A DNA stretch of 64,000 nucleotides from Epithemia pelagica (lineage: Eukaryota > Bacillariophyta > Bacillariophyceae > Surirellales > Surirellaceae): positions 1,736,001 to 1,800,000 of the forward strand of contig OX337234.1 of the NCBI GenBank assembly GCA_946965045.2, in the 5' to 3' direction. Positions 34,351-44,428 of this stretch are shown one piece after another. The translations under genes were made by a program, and so were the position numbers. The number at the start of each line of letters is the position of its first letter. Position 1 is the stretch's first letter. The notes beneath the pieces are model-generated. The model ran no database searches. It saw nothing but the letters and a program-made list of their open reading frames with translations, and was not told where the DNA came from.

Positions 34351-34958
34351 GGGAATGGGTTGTTTCTGCTGTTTCTCTGACAAAGAACAAAAAAAGGCAA
34401 GCGGTTAGAGATTGTGGGTGCTGTTGGACAATGATGGGTGGTGGAACGGTTGTTACTTACAGGATGGGATGGGAATGGGGTGGTGACGATGGACAATGGA
34501 CAATGGTGGGATGGATAATGGACAATGGACGATGGGCGAATGGACAATGGGCCATGGACGATGGACAATGGTGTTGATGTAATGGGAAAGGTGGTCGATG
34601 GGTCTGTGTCTTCCCACTTTGTATTGGGTATGACTTTGTGAGCCGCGGTGTTGGTGGTAGGAAAATGAGATCGCTTCTGATTTGTACAAAAGGGACCTAT
34701 AGTAAATTTCTCGTAGGATTGTTGCGTTCAAAGGTACATACGTGATTGCCTCGTAGAAAACTTGGTACTTGGTTTCTGTCCCAGTTCCAATTCGTGATTC
34801 GATGTGATTGGATGGGCGAAGGTTCGGCGATTTTTCGACATATGCCTTGTGTACCGCGAGAGGGGGAGTGGTGTATGGGGACTTAATCCCCCATGCCGAA
34901 AAAATTACTATAGAAAAAATAGTACTCAAGACTAACCAAGACTAAAATTAAGCGACGG
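34351..34958. other. simple repeats and right edge of the nested insert
   Basis: 34,490-34,580 is a (GACAATGG)n-like simple repeat. A minus frame at 34,640-34,929 (KAYVEKSPNLRPSNHIESRI) reads like protein but has no recognised motif and runs into the simple repeat. The join between insert and copia lies near 34,930-34,960. I found no clear inverted repeats or target duplication for it. Confidence 0.4.
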
Positions 34959-36196
34959 TTATTTCGGTTTCCCGTTAGGAAGTGGAATCCCCCTCCCTCG
35001 GGCAAGTCCTTTCCTTTCCCCTTCCTTTCCCCCTCTCCCTGCCTGTTCCCCCGCTAAAGTCGGGGGCATGGGTAAAGGATCGTCGGGAATATGCCGATCC
35101 ATGGATTGATGGATATGATCCAATCGATTTTCATATTTGGATCGATGGACCTCATCAGTTGCTGTAGGCGATTCCATATTTTCCTCTGTTTCGTCTTCAG
35201 TATATTGGTATCGAGATTCTCCGAATAATTTGTCCCATTCAGCACTAGTGAAATCTGGAACATCCTCAACGGAAGTGGCTATTGTAGAAAACCAATCATC
35301 AAATACCACATGGAATTGCGGTGTGATATAGCCTGTAGAAGGGTTTAAAACTAAAGGTACAGTTGTTGCGTGTTGATTACTTGAGCCAATAAGTATACAC
35401 CGTGTGGAACGTGGCTTCCACCTAGGTAGCTTCTTTCCATCTGACATAGATTTGTCCAGTACGTAGACAGGGCAGCCCCACACGTGTAAGTCGTGGAACT
35501 TTCGCTGCTCCCATCTAGTGCGAGTGAATAAATCATGTGGGCTTATTCCGGTGGCAGTGTTAGGGACATGGCTACATAAGAAGGTATAGCATGGGACACA
35601 GCCATGGGCCATAGTGAGGGATCAGCCATTTCTGGCCAATGTATAGCGGCTTGTAGCATCATGGTGCGCGCTATGGACATAATTGTTTGTATGGCCCGCT
35701 CAGCTATACCGGCGTGATGATGAGCCCCTACTCCAGCAAAGCGGTATGTTTGAGCAAAAGTTTGTAGGGACTCTGTATATTTGGCAGAGGTGAATGCCGA
35801 TCCATTATCGGTGAGATACTGAGAGGGCATAACTCCAACGTTTCTACAAAATAACTCGAAGGAATTTTTAACGTGTAGGGTTTCATGAGTATTTAAATGG
35901 CTCTGAAAACCAATCCAGGTGTAACCCGAAGCGTGATCTACGAATATTGCTCCACCCATATACGTATCCTTAGACGTGGATGAACCCCGAGTATTAAATC
36001 CTCTTCCCTTAGTAGAGCATACGAAATGATCGACACTGACACATTGACCAGGATATAAATTTTCTGCTTTTGTTATCCCCTTGCGATCCTTCACAATGGA
36101 ACTTGTGGTTCCAGGTGATGGTCTTTGCTTTTGTTTGCCATATTGGCAGGCTGCACAAAGAGGTAAGTTCGTAAGAGTGGATGCTTTGACGTGGAG
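34959..36196 (-). pseudogene. integrase core and C-terminal region of the composite copia
   Basis: It continues the large frame after a single TGA at 36197-36199. It carries CAACQYGKQKQ, VSVDHFVCS (first Asp), YLTDNGSAFTSAKY (second Asp) and HHAGIAERAIQT (Glu), so the triad looks complete. A one-base shift at about 35,580 leads into GISPHDLFTRTRWEQRKFHD, GCPVYVLDKSMSDGKKLPRW and TGYITPQFHVVFDDWFSTI. It breaks off at TAA 34,959 where the insert begins, before RT. Confidence 0.7.
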
Positions 36197-39100
36197 TCAA
36201 CGCTTGTGTTCACTGGTTGCAAGCACTCCGCTTCTCATAACCAATTGAACTTTTCGAAACGACAGGTGGCCAAAGCGATTGTGCCAACGTACCAATTCCT
36301 GTTGCGCTTCGCTTAAATTCATGTTGTGCTGTGATGTTTCTGAAATGATGGAGCTGAGAGCGTGTGCGCTTTTCTTTACTTCTTTGTGGTCGTACCCATA
36401 CGACATGGGCAGGTTGTTGGTCGGATTGATGAGAATTGTGATTTGCGTTCGTTTCTTGTCACCGGGCATTCCTGTAAGCACCATTGTCTTTCCATCTTGG
36501 ATGATTTTCTCACCGTCGTATGTTTGGAGCAGACTTTGTGTTGACAGGAGCCTTGCATTGGTCTTTGGCACAAGAAAGGCAGGGAGTTTGAGCTGTCGAA
36601 GCTTCCCTTCGGTGTCGAGTATGGACCATAAGACAAAACCTCGGCCTGTTGCCTTCATCCTGTTGGCGATTCCTTTTACATTGAAGTTTGGCAAGGGCTG
36701 GATCGTTCCGATGAAGTCTTGGGTCTGGTTTGTGATCGAGATGCTGGCTCCGCTGTCCCAGATAATTGGATAGGATGCATTGGGTGGCATGGCGCTTCGT
36801 AAAGCGAGAGGATCCTGAAGGCAAGCTTGGAGTCCAGCTTGTGTAATCTGTTCCCATTGGTGGTGTGGTGTGCTCCCCAAGGTCCTGAAGACATCGCAGA
36901 GTGTGGGTCCCTCAAGGCACGCTGCAAGAGCGAACATTTCTCGTTCACTCGCAGATTGTGTGTTCCTGAAGATGTCGACAGGGTTTGTCGACGGGTGGTT
37001 ATTAAAGTTCCTATTCCGATGATGGTTCATCGGGTTTGATGGATGGTTGGCGCGATGGGGGTTCTGATAGCGGTCCATGGGTGTGGTACAGTATGCTTCT
37101 TGTGGGTTGCGTCGTTTCTTGGAATGGATTCGTTGTTGACGAAGTCGTTGTTGCAAGGATTGACGGTTAACCCGTGTCAGTCGAGTCCTCATTCGTGCTC
37201 GCTTGGTGACTGGAGCAGGGTGAAGTGGTCGGAAGACGGATTTGCGTTTGGGACCGGCTCGTCGAGGGGACAAAGGTTGGTGTTCTGCCTCTTTTGAGCG
37301 ATTTGCTCTGCCAGAAAGCAACAATTTACCAACAGACACAACAATCAAACGGAGGCAATCGGAAAGAACACGGCCATTAAGGATGGATCCAACAATCTTG
37401 CACCAAAAGGTGTGGAAGAGAAGCATGTTCCCAAGCAAAGGTGACTGGGGTTGGCGACGTGGGTGGAGATTGACTCGGAAATGGTTCACAGCGGTTGGGC
37501 GCTGTGGCTGGGGTGAGAATAAAGAACGGATAGGGGCAGTATGTGCCACGCTAGGCGATTCCCAGGGTGCAACCATGAAGGCAGCCAACCAACAGCACAA
37601 CCAAGTGAAGAAGGCAGGTTGGCACGAGGGGTGAATAAGAACACTCCAAACAAGAGCAGACCCGCCGTAGGTCAGATCTCGAATTCCCAAGTACAAATGG
37701 GTCATTCCCGACCAAATAGACTTAAAACCTGAAATAGTTGCATTGTTTGCATGTTCCAGAGGGTGAGCAACAGGTAGAATCCAAAGGATACTGGATAGGA
37801 CCACAAGAAGGGTCGTGAAGCTAGCCGCAAACATGTGCCAAGGGAAAGGGGGAATTGTGGTTGTCTCACCCTGCGTTTGTCCCGACCCGACAGGCGCAGT
37901 GTGGTTGCTTACACGTGTCGGGCCACGCGTATCTCCTGGCATGGTGTCTGAGAAAGTACTATAAGGTGCATAGTTCATTTCGAACTGATCAAAATCGGGA
38001 AAGTCTTCACTAGGACTGTCACGAGGCGTCTGTGATTGTGATGGATAGACTGTACTGCTAGATCCATCGGAACGGACACGATCAGTGCAGACTGGCGTCG
38101 GGATGTCAGGAGTAAGGTCGCCGGCCGCTAAATCCCAAGCAAATTCGTGAATGAGAGTCAAAGGCAGACTCCGATTGGAATAGGGTGATCCTTCAACTTG
38201 TTCACGTTCATGAGTGTAGGTCCATAGTTCTTTAACAAGCTCGCCTTGGTTGTGAAGCTTGATTTCCAGCTCTCCACGTGTAGCTGGATCAGACTCACGG
38301 TTAAATGCAAGACGTGTTGTCACTAATTCCTCAGTCGCGTTAGTTAAGAGGACGTCCATCTTGTCTGGATCTTGGTCAAACTCGTGCTTTGCCAGCACAT
38401 TATGGATCACAGTAATACTGTGGGGGACACACGTGAGGTATTGGATGATACTGTCACAAAGAGAGATAAAAGGGGACTCGTTATTCTCGTCGATCTCATC
38501 TTCACTTTCCAAATTTTCGTTTGCATCAGTCATCTCTTCGTTGTCTGAGCTCGAATCCGAGTCAGCAATCTCAATGAGTGCCATCTTGGCATAGTATTGC
38601 GCGAAAGGATTGATACGTGGGTAAGTGGCATCTGTTTCGTTTGTTGTGTGAGAAGCATCAGTGGGGACGTATTGTTCTCCAAGATTGCTTGTGTCGACGA
38701 ACGACGTGGAGGAGAAAGATTGTTCTCCATCAGCTGTGTCGGCCATGTCTTCTGCTTGCTTTTCCAAAGTCTCACATGCCTTGCTTCTCGAGCTGAGATT
38801 TACAGAGGGCGGATTTGAGATATTGACTGGTGACGGCGTGGTGTTGCTTTGATTGAGAAAGGCAACAAATTGTGCATGGTATCCTCGTTCAATTGGTCGA
38901 TGTTCCATGATGCGAGCGCGAAGAAGGCAAGGTGGCGGATCGGATTGAATCTCAAGGCCAGGCCAGGCAGGAGCTGGATTTGGGTGGTGTGGGATCCTCG
39001 TACCATCCAAATACCATCCAAGGTACCATTCTTCGTTCTTTACTCTTTGGTAAGCCTGTGCGATGGTAAGTTCCGGCTCTTGGTGTTGCAGAGCGTAAAC

Positions 39101-41773
39101 GGTGTACTGCGCTCTCTCATTACGCATTCCATCTCGTCTTGCTTTTGCTGCTTCTTCCTCCATGGAGATCCGTGGATCTGTTGCAGGAGGACGCAGTCCT
39201 GGTTGAAAGCTTCTTGCCCATTCTTCCAAAGTTCTCACAGAAGGACGAGGTTGGAGATTGAGTCGAGGAGGTGAGGTGTGGTCCATTTGGATAGGTGAGA
39301 TGTCGGGTTGCATTGCCGCAGGTTTCCTATCTTTTTCCTCATCACTTGCAATCTCTCCTCTCTGTAAGTTCTTGAGAGGGGTCATTGAGATATTGTCATC
39401 GCTCAAGACCGAGCTGTCCTGTGTTGTATCGAGGATCGAGCTCATTGTTGTGTTGTGGGAACGCATATGTGTGTCGTCACTGCCAAGGTTGAGTTTAGAG
39501 CTGTCAAAGCTCCCTTCGTGTGCAGCTGTGTTTGCTTCAACAGTCTGGATGGCCATGCTTAGATCCGTGTCCATATTTTGGTTCTTGCTGGATATGTCAT
39601 ACCAGGAGTTGATGTCCTCCCATTCGTCGAAATACAGTGTATTTGCTTCTGCGTGTGTCTCACTATCACACCTCTTTTCACAGCAATGGCGACTTACAAT
39701 AGGTGGTAGAGAAGAGAAGGACTCCTCAGATGCAACAATTGACGCTCCAGACCCAACAATCAGCCCCAGAGGAGTTCCTCCCTCTGTTTTTGGTTCTTCG
39801 GTGATGTGGTCCACACAACAATTTGTCTCTTCTTGGTTCTGTGGAGGATCCTCGTTTGCATGGGAGGACCATTCCAGAGAGGATGTGTCTGCCGAATGGT
39901 GATCAAAGTTTGGATTGTTGACTGGGTTCTGAATCATATTGGAAGAATTGGAGGTTCCGTGTACTTCCGTGAAGTCGCATTGCATAACAAAGGCGCACAA
40001 GTCAAAATCGTGTGTATTGGTATATCCTTTGTCGTCTTCTTCAAGAGACATGCAATCTGGAAGATCTTTCCAGTCGTTTTTGTCCTTGGTATTGCAGTCT
40101 TGGTCATCACAAAGTACACAACAATCAAACTCCGTTTTCCAAGCGGACACATCAAATTCGAGCTTGTGGGCTCGGGATTCCTTGGTGCCGTGCTTGTTTT
40201 TCTTGTACCCAACAATATGCTTGGCGGTCCCATGGGTGTCATTCCACCGTTTGCAGATGGCACACCAATAGTACATAACCCCGTCTACGATCATGGATTC
40301 AGGTTCATGAGAGGCCGGAGGCACAAGCCTCCACGGATGCGCCTTTGAACGGTCAACTCGAGTCAGATTCTTTTTGTGTTGGGGTTTCTTCTTTCCCCCC
40401 TTGTCGCGGTGACCGGTCGAAGGAGTGCGGGGTCCAGTGGATGGAGAAGGGGTGGGGTTGTGGCCAGGAGGGTGTTTCAGCGAATTGATGAGGGCATTCA
40501 AGTTTGCCTGTGTCATTGCACCCTTATGACCACCACTGCGATTCCGTCGAGGGGACGGAGTAGTTTTTGCGAGTGCTTTGTTTGCTCCAAACAAGGTAGG
40601 TGGCGCTTTGGAGTCAGTGGCATGCTGCTTGGGGCGCCACTCGCCATCCTTGACACTAACCAAATATTTTGTGTTTGCTGTTTCAATGATATCGGTGTAC
40701 CACAGCTTTTCTTTTCGCATTTTCAGATCAGCAGTGGTGCGATCCTGGAAGCGAACTTCAATGATGGTGTCGTTTAGATTCTTTGCCAAGTACATGAGCT
40801 CAAACTTGGGAGTGTCTGGCCATTCGGCACGTAGTATATTGGTCATCAAGCTAGCGGTCAGGGTGTGATCGTACAACCCAGCGGCAATCAGCGGTCGCGC
40901 CTTTTGCGAGAAGTCTTTGGTGAGTGCCATTATGTCTTGGCCCGGATATTTTTGAGGGAGTAATCCTCTCATATCTTTCTTCACCTGTTCCCAGTGTTGC
41001 GGTGAGTCATGTGTCACTATTTTCACAAGCACCATGAAAAGGTCGGGGAACGATTTAACGTCTCGTGCTTGATCCTGCACTTCCCTTTTGAATCCCTTTT
41101 CCAGGCAGTCGAACAGGAAATCTCGAGCGCTCACATCATTGTTGCGATCATATTTATTGTAATGAGTCATCTGCACGTCCATCAGCTCCTTGACCTTGCT
41201 GGGAGTGTATTTGGGATGTTCAGTCACAATGAACAGCATTTCAGTGGAATCAAGGGGATTATGTAAGTACGCGATTGAGTCCATGCCATGCATGACAAGG
41301 TGTTGCTCAATATCGTCCTTCAATCGACTAAAGTCTCCTTTCTTTTTGTCAAACTTGTCTTCAGGTCCTGTCACTCGGTCCTTGAACCGCTTATCGTTGA
41401 AGGTACGTACTTGAAGTGCACGCAAGTATTCTTGTCTTGCGGTTGGGTCTAACCCAGTCCAATCTGCGTTGGGTTTCTTGCCAGTCCAGATGACAAACTC
41501 ATCTCGTTTGCTCTGGAAGATGCCGCCGATCTTAGGTTTGGTCGGCTTTAACACAGTGGGTGGAGCGTCCTCCTCCTCGGTCATGCTTGTTTTTCTTGAC
41601 TCACCAATCAACCCGTCGGAGTTTTGCAATCTACCGGTTTGTTGGTCGTTGTTGGTGTCCTCCTCGTTGTTTTCAATCCGTGCCCCTGGCGTACCTCCTG
41701 TATCAGTGACAGTGGTTTCTTGCTGGGGTCGTTCGTCGGAATCAAGAGAGGATAGTAAGTCAAAACTTCCCAC
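36197..41773 (-). CDS. giant copia Gag-spacer-protease polyprotein (1,858 aa)
   Basis: Uninterrupted from ATG 41773 to TGA 36197. Gag spans about residues 80-385 (KGDFSRLKDDIEQHLVMHGM, FLFDCLEKGFKREVQDQA). A basic stretch (455-472) precedes a CxxC...H...H finger (YYWCAICKRWNDTHGTAKH, 501-519). A spacer of roughly 1,100 residues follows, mostly Ser/Asp/Glu-rich, with two likely membrane segments at about 1,313-1,337 and 1,380-1,403. An Arg/Lys-rich NLS-like zone lies at 1,504-1,560. Protease is at about 1,668-1,682 (YPIIWDSGASISIT). The integrase zinc site starts at 1,829 (RWHNRFGHLSF). Ordinary copia proteins have a far shorter Gag-protease distance. The frame is intact despite a damaged pol. 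Confidence 0.75.
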   Translation of the reverse strand: MGSFDLLSSLDSDERPQQETTVTDTGGTPGARIENNEEDTNNDQQTGRLQNSDGLIGESRKTSMTEEEDAPPTVLKPTKPKIGGIFQSKRDEFVIWTGKKPNADWTGLDPTARQEYLRALQVRTFNDKRFKDRVTGPEDKFDKKKGDFSRLKDDIEQHLVMHGMDSIAYLHNPLDSTEMLFIVTEHPKYTPSKVKELMDVQMTHYNKYDRNNDVSARDFLFDCLEKGFKREVQDQARDVKSFPDLFMVLVKIVTHDSPQHWEQVKKDMRGLLPQKYPGQDIMALTKDFSQKARPLIAAGLYDHTLTASLMTNILRAEWPDTPKFELMYLAKNLNDTIIEVRFQDRTTADLKMRKEKLWYTDIIETANTKYLVSVKDGEWRPKQHATDSKAPPTLFGANKALAKTTPSPRRNRSGGHKGAMTQANLNALINSLKHPPGHNPTPSPSTGPRTPSTGHRDKGGKKKPQHKKNLTRVDRSKAHPWRLVPPASHEPESMIVDGVMYYWCAICKRWNDTHGTAKHIVGYKKNKHGTKESRAHKLEFDVSAWKTEFDCCVLCDDQDCNTKDKNDWKDLPDCMSLEEDDKGYTNTHDFDLCAFVMQCDFTEVHGTSNSSNMIQNPVNNPNFDHHSADTSSLEWSSHANEDPPQNQEETNCCVDHITEEPKTEGGTPLGLIVGSGASIVASEESFSSLPPIVSRHCCEKRCDSETHAEANTLYFDEWEDINSWYDISSKNQNMDTDLSMAIQTVEANTAAHEGSFDSSKLNLGSDDTHMRSHNTTMSSILDTTQDSSVLSDDNISMTPLKNLQRGEIASDEEKDRKPAAMQPDISPIQMDHTSPPRLNLQPRPSVRTLEEWARSFQPGLRPPATDPRISMEEEAAKARRDGMRNERAQYTVYALQHQEPELTIAQAYQRVKNEEWYLGWYLDGTRIPHHPNPAPAWPGLEIQSDPPPCLLRARIMEHRPIERGYHAQFVAFLNQSNTTPSPVNISNPPSVNLSSRSKACETLEKQAEDMADTADGEQSFSSTSFVDTSNLGEQYVPTDASHTTNETDATYPRINPFAQYYAKMALIEIADSDSSSDNEEMTDANENLESEDEIDENNESPFISLCDSIIQYLTCVPHSITVIHNVLAKHEFDQDPDKMDVLLTNATEELVTTRLAFNRESDPATRGELEIKLHNQGELVKELWTYTHEREQVEGSPYSNRSLPLTLIHEFAWDLAAGDLTPDIPTPVCTDRVRSDGSSSTVYPSQSQTPRDSPSEDFPDFDQFEMNYAPYSTFSDTMPGDTRGPTRVSNHTAPVGSGQTQGETTTIPPFPWHMFAASFTTLLVVLSSILWILPVAHPLEHANNATISGFKSIWSGMTHLYLGIRDLTYGGSALVWSVLIHPSCQPAFFTWLCCWLAAFMVAPWESPSVAHTAPIRSLFSPQPQRPTAVNHFRVNLHPRRQPQSPLLGNMLLFHTFWCKIVGSILNGRVLSDCLRLIVVSVGKLLLSGRANRSKEAEHQPLSPRRAGPKRKSVFRPLHPAPVTKRARMRTRLTRVNRQSLQQRLRQQRIHSKKRRNPQEAYCTTPMDRYQNPHRANHPSNPMNHHRNRNFNNHPSTNPVDIFRNTQSASEREMFALAACLEGPTLCDVFRTLGSTPHHQWEQITQAGLQACLQDPLALRSAMPPNASYPIIWDSGASISITNQTQDFIGTIQPLPNFNVKGIANRMKATGRGFVLWSILDTEGKLRQLKLPAFLVPKTNARLLSTQSLLQTYDGEKIIQDGKTMVLTGMPGDKKRTQITILINPTNNLPMSYGYDHKEVKKSAHALSSIISETSQHNMNLSEAQQELVRWHNRFGHLSFRKVQLVMRSGVLATSEHKR

Positions 41774-41982
41774 TCCACTGGAGGAGGTTGGGGAGTCTTG
41801 GTCGTCAGCCGTATTGGAGCTGGAGTCAGGGAGAAGCTAGATAGCTTCAGCGCGCAAAGCGGTCGGGTAGACGCAATAATCCACCAGAGCTAGCAGAAGG
41901 GACAAGCTCGATGTCTTGTCCTTGGGATCGATCAACAGATAAAAGCGTAGGGTTCGTCAGCCTCTGCTTGGGCTCGATAAAC
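41774..41982 (-). promoter_or_regulatory. leader and primer-binding region of the composite element
   Basis: 209 bases between the 5' LTR and the Gag ATG. The minus strand just inside the LTR reads GTTTATCGAGCCCAAGC, with a related TGTTGATCGATCCCAAGG about 40 bases further on. I could not match it to a specific tRNA 3' end, so the primer is unknown. Confidence 0.4.
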
Positions 41983-42702
41983 AGTTAAGGGTGGGTAGAA
42001 AGCTAACTCTAGACGATAGGGTTAGATACAAAAGTTTCTCTAGGTCAACCTATATGCACAATAGACGATGGGGCCCTCACCTTCTATCAGCGTAATAGGT
42101 CGACTTCTCCGTTACAAAACAAGTTTGGTTATCAAACTGGATGTTTATAAAGAAGTGAGATTAAACTAAAGATTGTGTTTTTCATCTTGAGATGGTTTGG
42201 CTCCTCTCGGGTCGTTCGGTCATCATCCCCCAAAATCTAGTCGTACATGAGCAACATATTCCTTACTTCAGTGGACAAGTACTACGGAGCTACGATTAGT
42301 AGGGACTAATAGAACTTGTTCTACTTCATAGAGGAATGTGTTCCATCTTGGGTTGGATCTCCTGTTGATGAAGATCAAGTTCTATTCTCGACGATCACGT
42401 TCTTTTCTCGATCTTCGATTTATGTAGCCTTTACTTCCGAGTGTAGCTCGTCCAGCGTACATCTCTTCCGAATAGTAGAGGGCATAGTCATTCTTATTCA
42501 CAAATTCCTGTTGCGGGTCCATCTGTCCGTTCAACGGCCTACTTCTATTTAAGTACACGGAATGAATCTTAGATACACGTCAAGGGTTTTGTGTCACATA
42601 CAGCGGTTTGTAACAGATGTCTCAAACATGGACGATAAGCTAGGTGTGCTAGCTGGACTAGTTGATCGGATACAGACGTTGTAGAATAGCTATGTCTTAA
42701 CT
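41983..42702 (-). repeat. 5' LTR of the composite copia element
   Basis: 720 bp, nearly identical to the left LTR, with AGTTAAG/CTTAACT termini. It is followed directly by the TATAG duplication (42703-42707). As the 5' LTR in minus orientation it should hold the promoter, but I see no certain TATA element. Confidence 0.95.
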
Positions 42703-42707
42703 TATAG

Positions 42708-43373
42708 CGTTCTTGAAGATCTCCTTTTTCTCATCCTCCTTATCCTTCAAAAGTCGAGACGAATGCTGGAAAAAGGCTGCAGAAATATGATCGGAGATAG
42801 CTTCTGGGGAAATGCCACCAAACAATGGAGGGGGATTACCAGTGGGAGGCACTGCTTGAATCGGATTTGGAGTCGGTGGGAGCACTTGGGGACTGTGCAC
42901 ATCAGAACGAACTGGAGAGTTCTGATCCGTATACGACAGCCATAGTACCATATTCACAAAGATTGGTGTTCTTCGCTAACTTGAACCTGAAGTAGGAGGT
43001 TCTGTGTGTTGCAAAACCCTTTTTCTTAAGAGCTTGCTGATCCCCCAAAACTCACCTGTGATTCTTCCATATATTGAGAGAGTCTATTTTGGAATGTGTC
43101 TATTTTGGAATGTGTGTATTCACTTGTAAGTAATCCGAAGGGCTCAATGTACGTCGTAACTCTTTCTGGTGTGCCAAAAACTGCTTCAAGCATCATTTGC
43201 AAAATCTCTGGCTGCTCATCTTTCAAAGATGCCGTGAACGGATTGAAATTCCCTCCCACTGCCACTGATTCGCCTTCGTCCCAACTTCAAAGCAAGACGC
43301 CGTGAACTTTGAGTTTTGACTCCTTTGTTGTGCTGAACCAGGGCCGGGAGAAGTGGAATTCATCTTCCTGCAT
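42708..43373 (-). pseudogene. spliced unknown gene interrupted by the composite element
   Basis: ATG 43373 opens MQEDEFHFSRPWFSTTKESK, meets TGA at about 43,286-43,288 (a Trp-like position before SWDEGE), and continues VGGNFNPFTASLKDEQPEI to MEESQ. There a perfect GTGAGT donor (43,055) and a TTCAAGTTAG acceptor (42,976-42,977) bound an 80-bp phase-0 intron. Exon 2 (RRTPIFVNMVLWLSY...KKEIFKNAI) runs into the element at 42707. Joined to the left flank at 22,619 the frame continues about 28 codons to a stop. No family recognised. The splice sites and open phase argue it was once a real gene or element ORF. Confidence 0.45.
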
Positions 43374-44428
43374 GTTGAAACCCACTCAGTAAAGCAGAGA
43401 AATCTTTGTCCATAGACCCACCTGCTTTTGCTCCTGTAATTCGCAACCCTTCAGCACAGTCTGCTTTAAATCATCCTTTGCAACAACATCGTCCTCCTTC
43501 GAGACAAGACCCATCACCCACGCACCTACCACCTCGAGGTGGCATCCCACCCCGCGGCGACCATGATCCGATGCCTCCCCTTCCCCGCAACTCCAAACCC
43601 TCATCAATCCCCGCTTGCTCCCCCTCCAGATCTTTGTCACCAACATCCGCGCCCGGCTCCAAATCCGTCGCCGCATCAACTCTCGCACCCCAGTTATCCG
43701 GTTGCCTACTCCAATGCCTCCCCTGTCATACCTCCTCCAGTTCGAGCTAACTTGCAACCCGTTAGCCACCCAGCGGCAAGCCTGGGACAATCCCCTCGTG
43801 GATACCCCAAGCTTCCTCTGGTGTCTACCTATTGACAATCCCACCTGGTTCACCAGCACCAGGCTCAAGTATGTTCACTCCTCGTTAGTTGTTGGATTGG
43901 AGGTGCACTCGCAATCCACAAGCAGTGTTCTGCGTCGGCGTGGCCTCTTCGTCAGGAGATTGCACAGGCATAGGTTCACCAGCATTTGCTGGCTGTCATT
44001 AACGAAGTACGATGGTTGGATAGTATTCTCGTTCAACATCTTGTGGCACTTTGGGGCACTGCAGATAAAGGTCAACTCTGTCCCAACTCTCGTGTACACA
44101 AACATTGTCATAAGATGTTGGTTCCCTCCACCTTCGGACCATGACACCCTTTCATTCTGAGGTCCCAGAAATTTCTATTCCATGGTATAGAATGATGCAC
44201 GTGGAGAGGTCTTCATCTTGAACTTAGCCTGTTCCATATTCACCATCTCCAGTGGACTCACCTGGAAACTTAATTCATCAAAAGTTACAATGTTAGAACC
44301 TTCCTTCATCGACGCTAAGAGCCCTGCTACAAAATCATTTTTGGTTTGTGGCAAACGATACTCCCATTGTATTATTCTTGAACAACGCCGTCCTACCGCC
44401 TCGGTATGGCAAGAAGTGAACCAAAGTA
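43374..44428. other. no gene recognised; Pro-rich frames
   Basis: Overlapping Pro/Ser-rich frames at 43,406-43,835 look like composition artefacts of C-rich DNA, not protein. Nothing else stands out. Confidence 0.4.

Larger units (their letters stand above)
22620..42707 (-). mobile_element. 20-kb composite Ty1/copia LTR retrotransposon with nested cargo
   Basis: Two near-identical LTRs (22625-23343 and 41983-42702) are flanked by the perfect 5-bp duplication TATAG (22620-22624 and 42703-42707). Gag, protease and integrase run leftwards from 41773. RT and RNase H remains end at 23519, and a polypurine GAGAGGGAG (minus strand) abuts the left LTR. The orientation is therefore minus, with the right LTR as the 5' LTR. 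Between integrase and RT lies about 10 kb holding a Penelope-like element and a two-gene transposon. The LTRs start and end with the inverted AGTTAAG/CTTAACT, not the usual TG/CA. Confidence 0.9.

Noticed and set aside
25362-36199. Stop codon reassignment
   Set aside because: TAG, TAA and TGA each interrupt different ORFs, so decay is simpler than a changed code.
43406-43835. Overlapping Pro-rich ORFs
   Set aside because: All three frames are Pro/Ser-rich, a composition effect.
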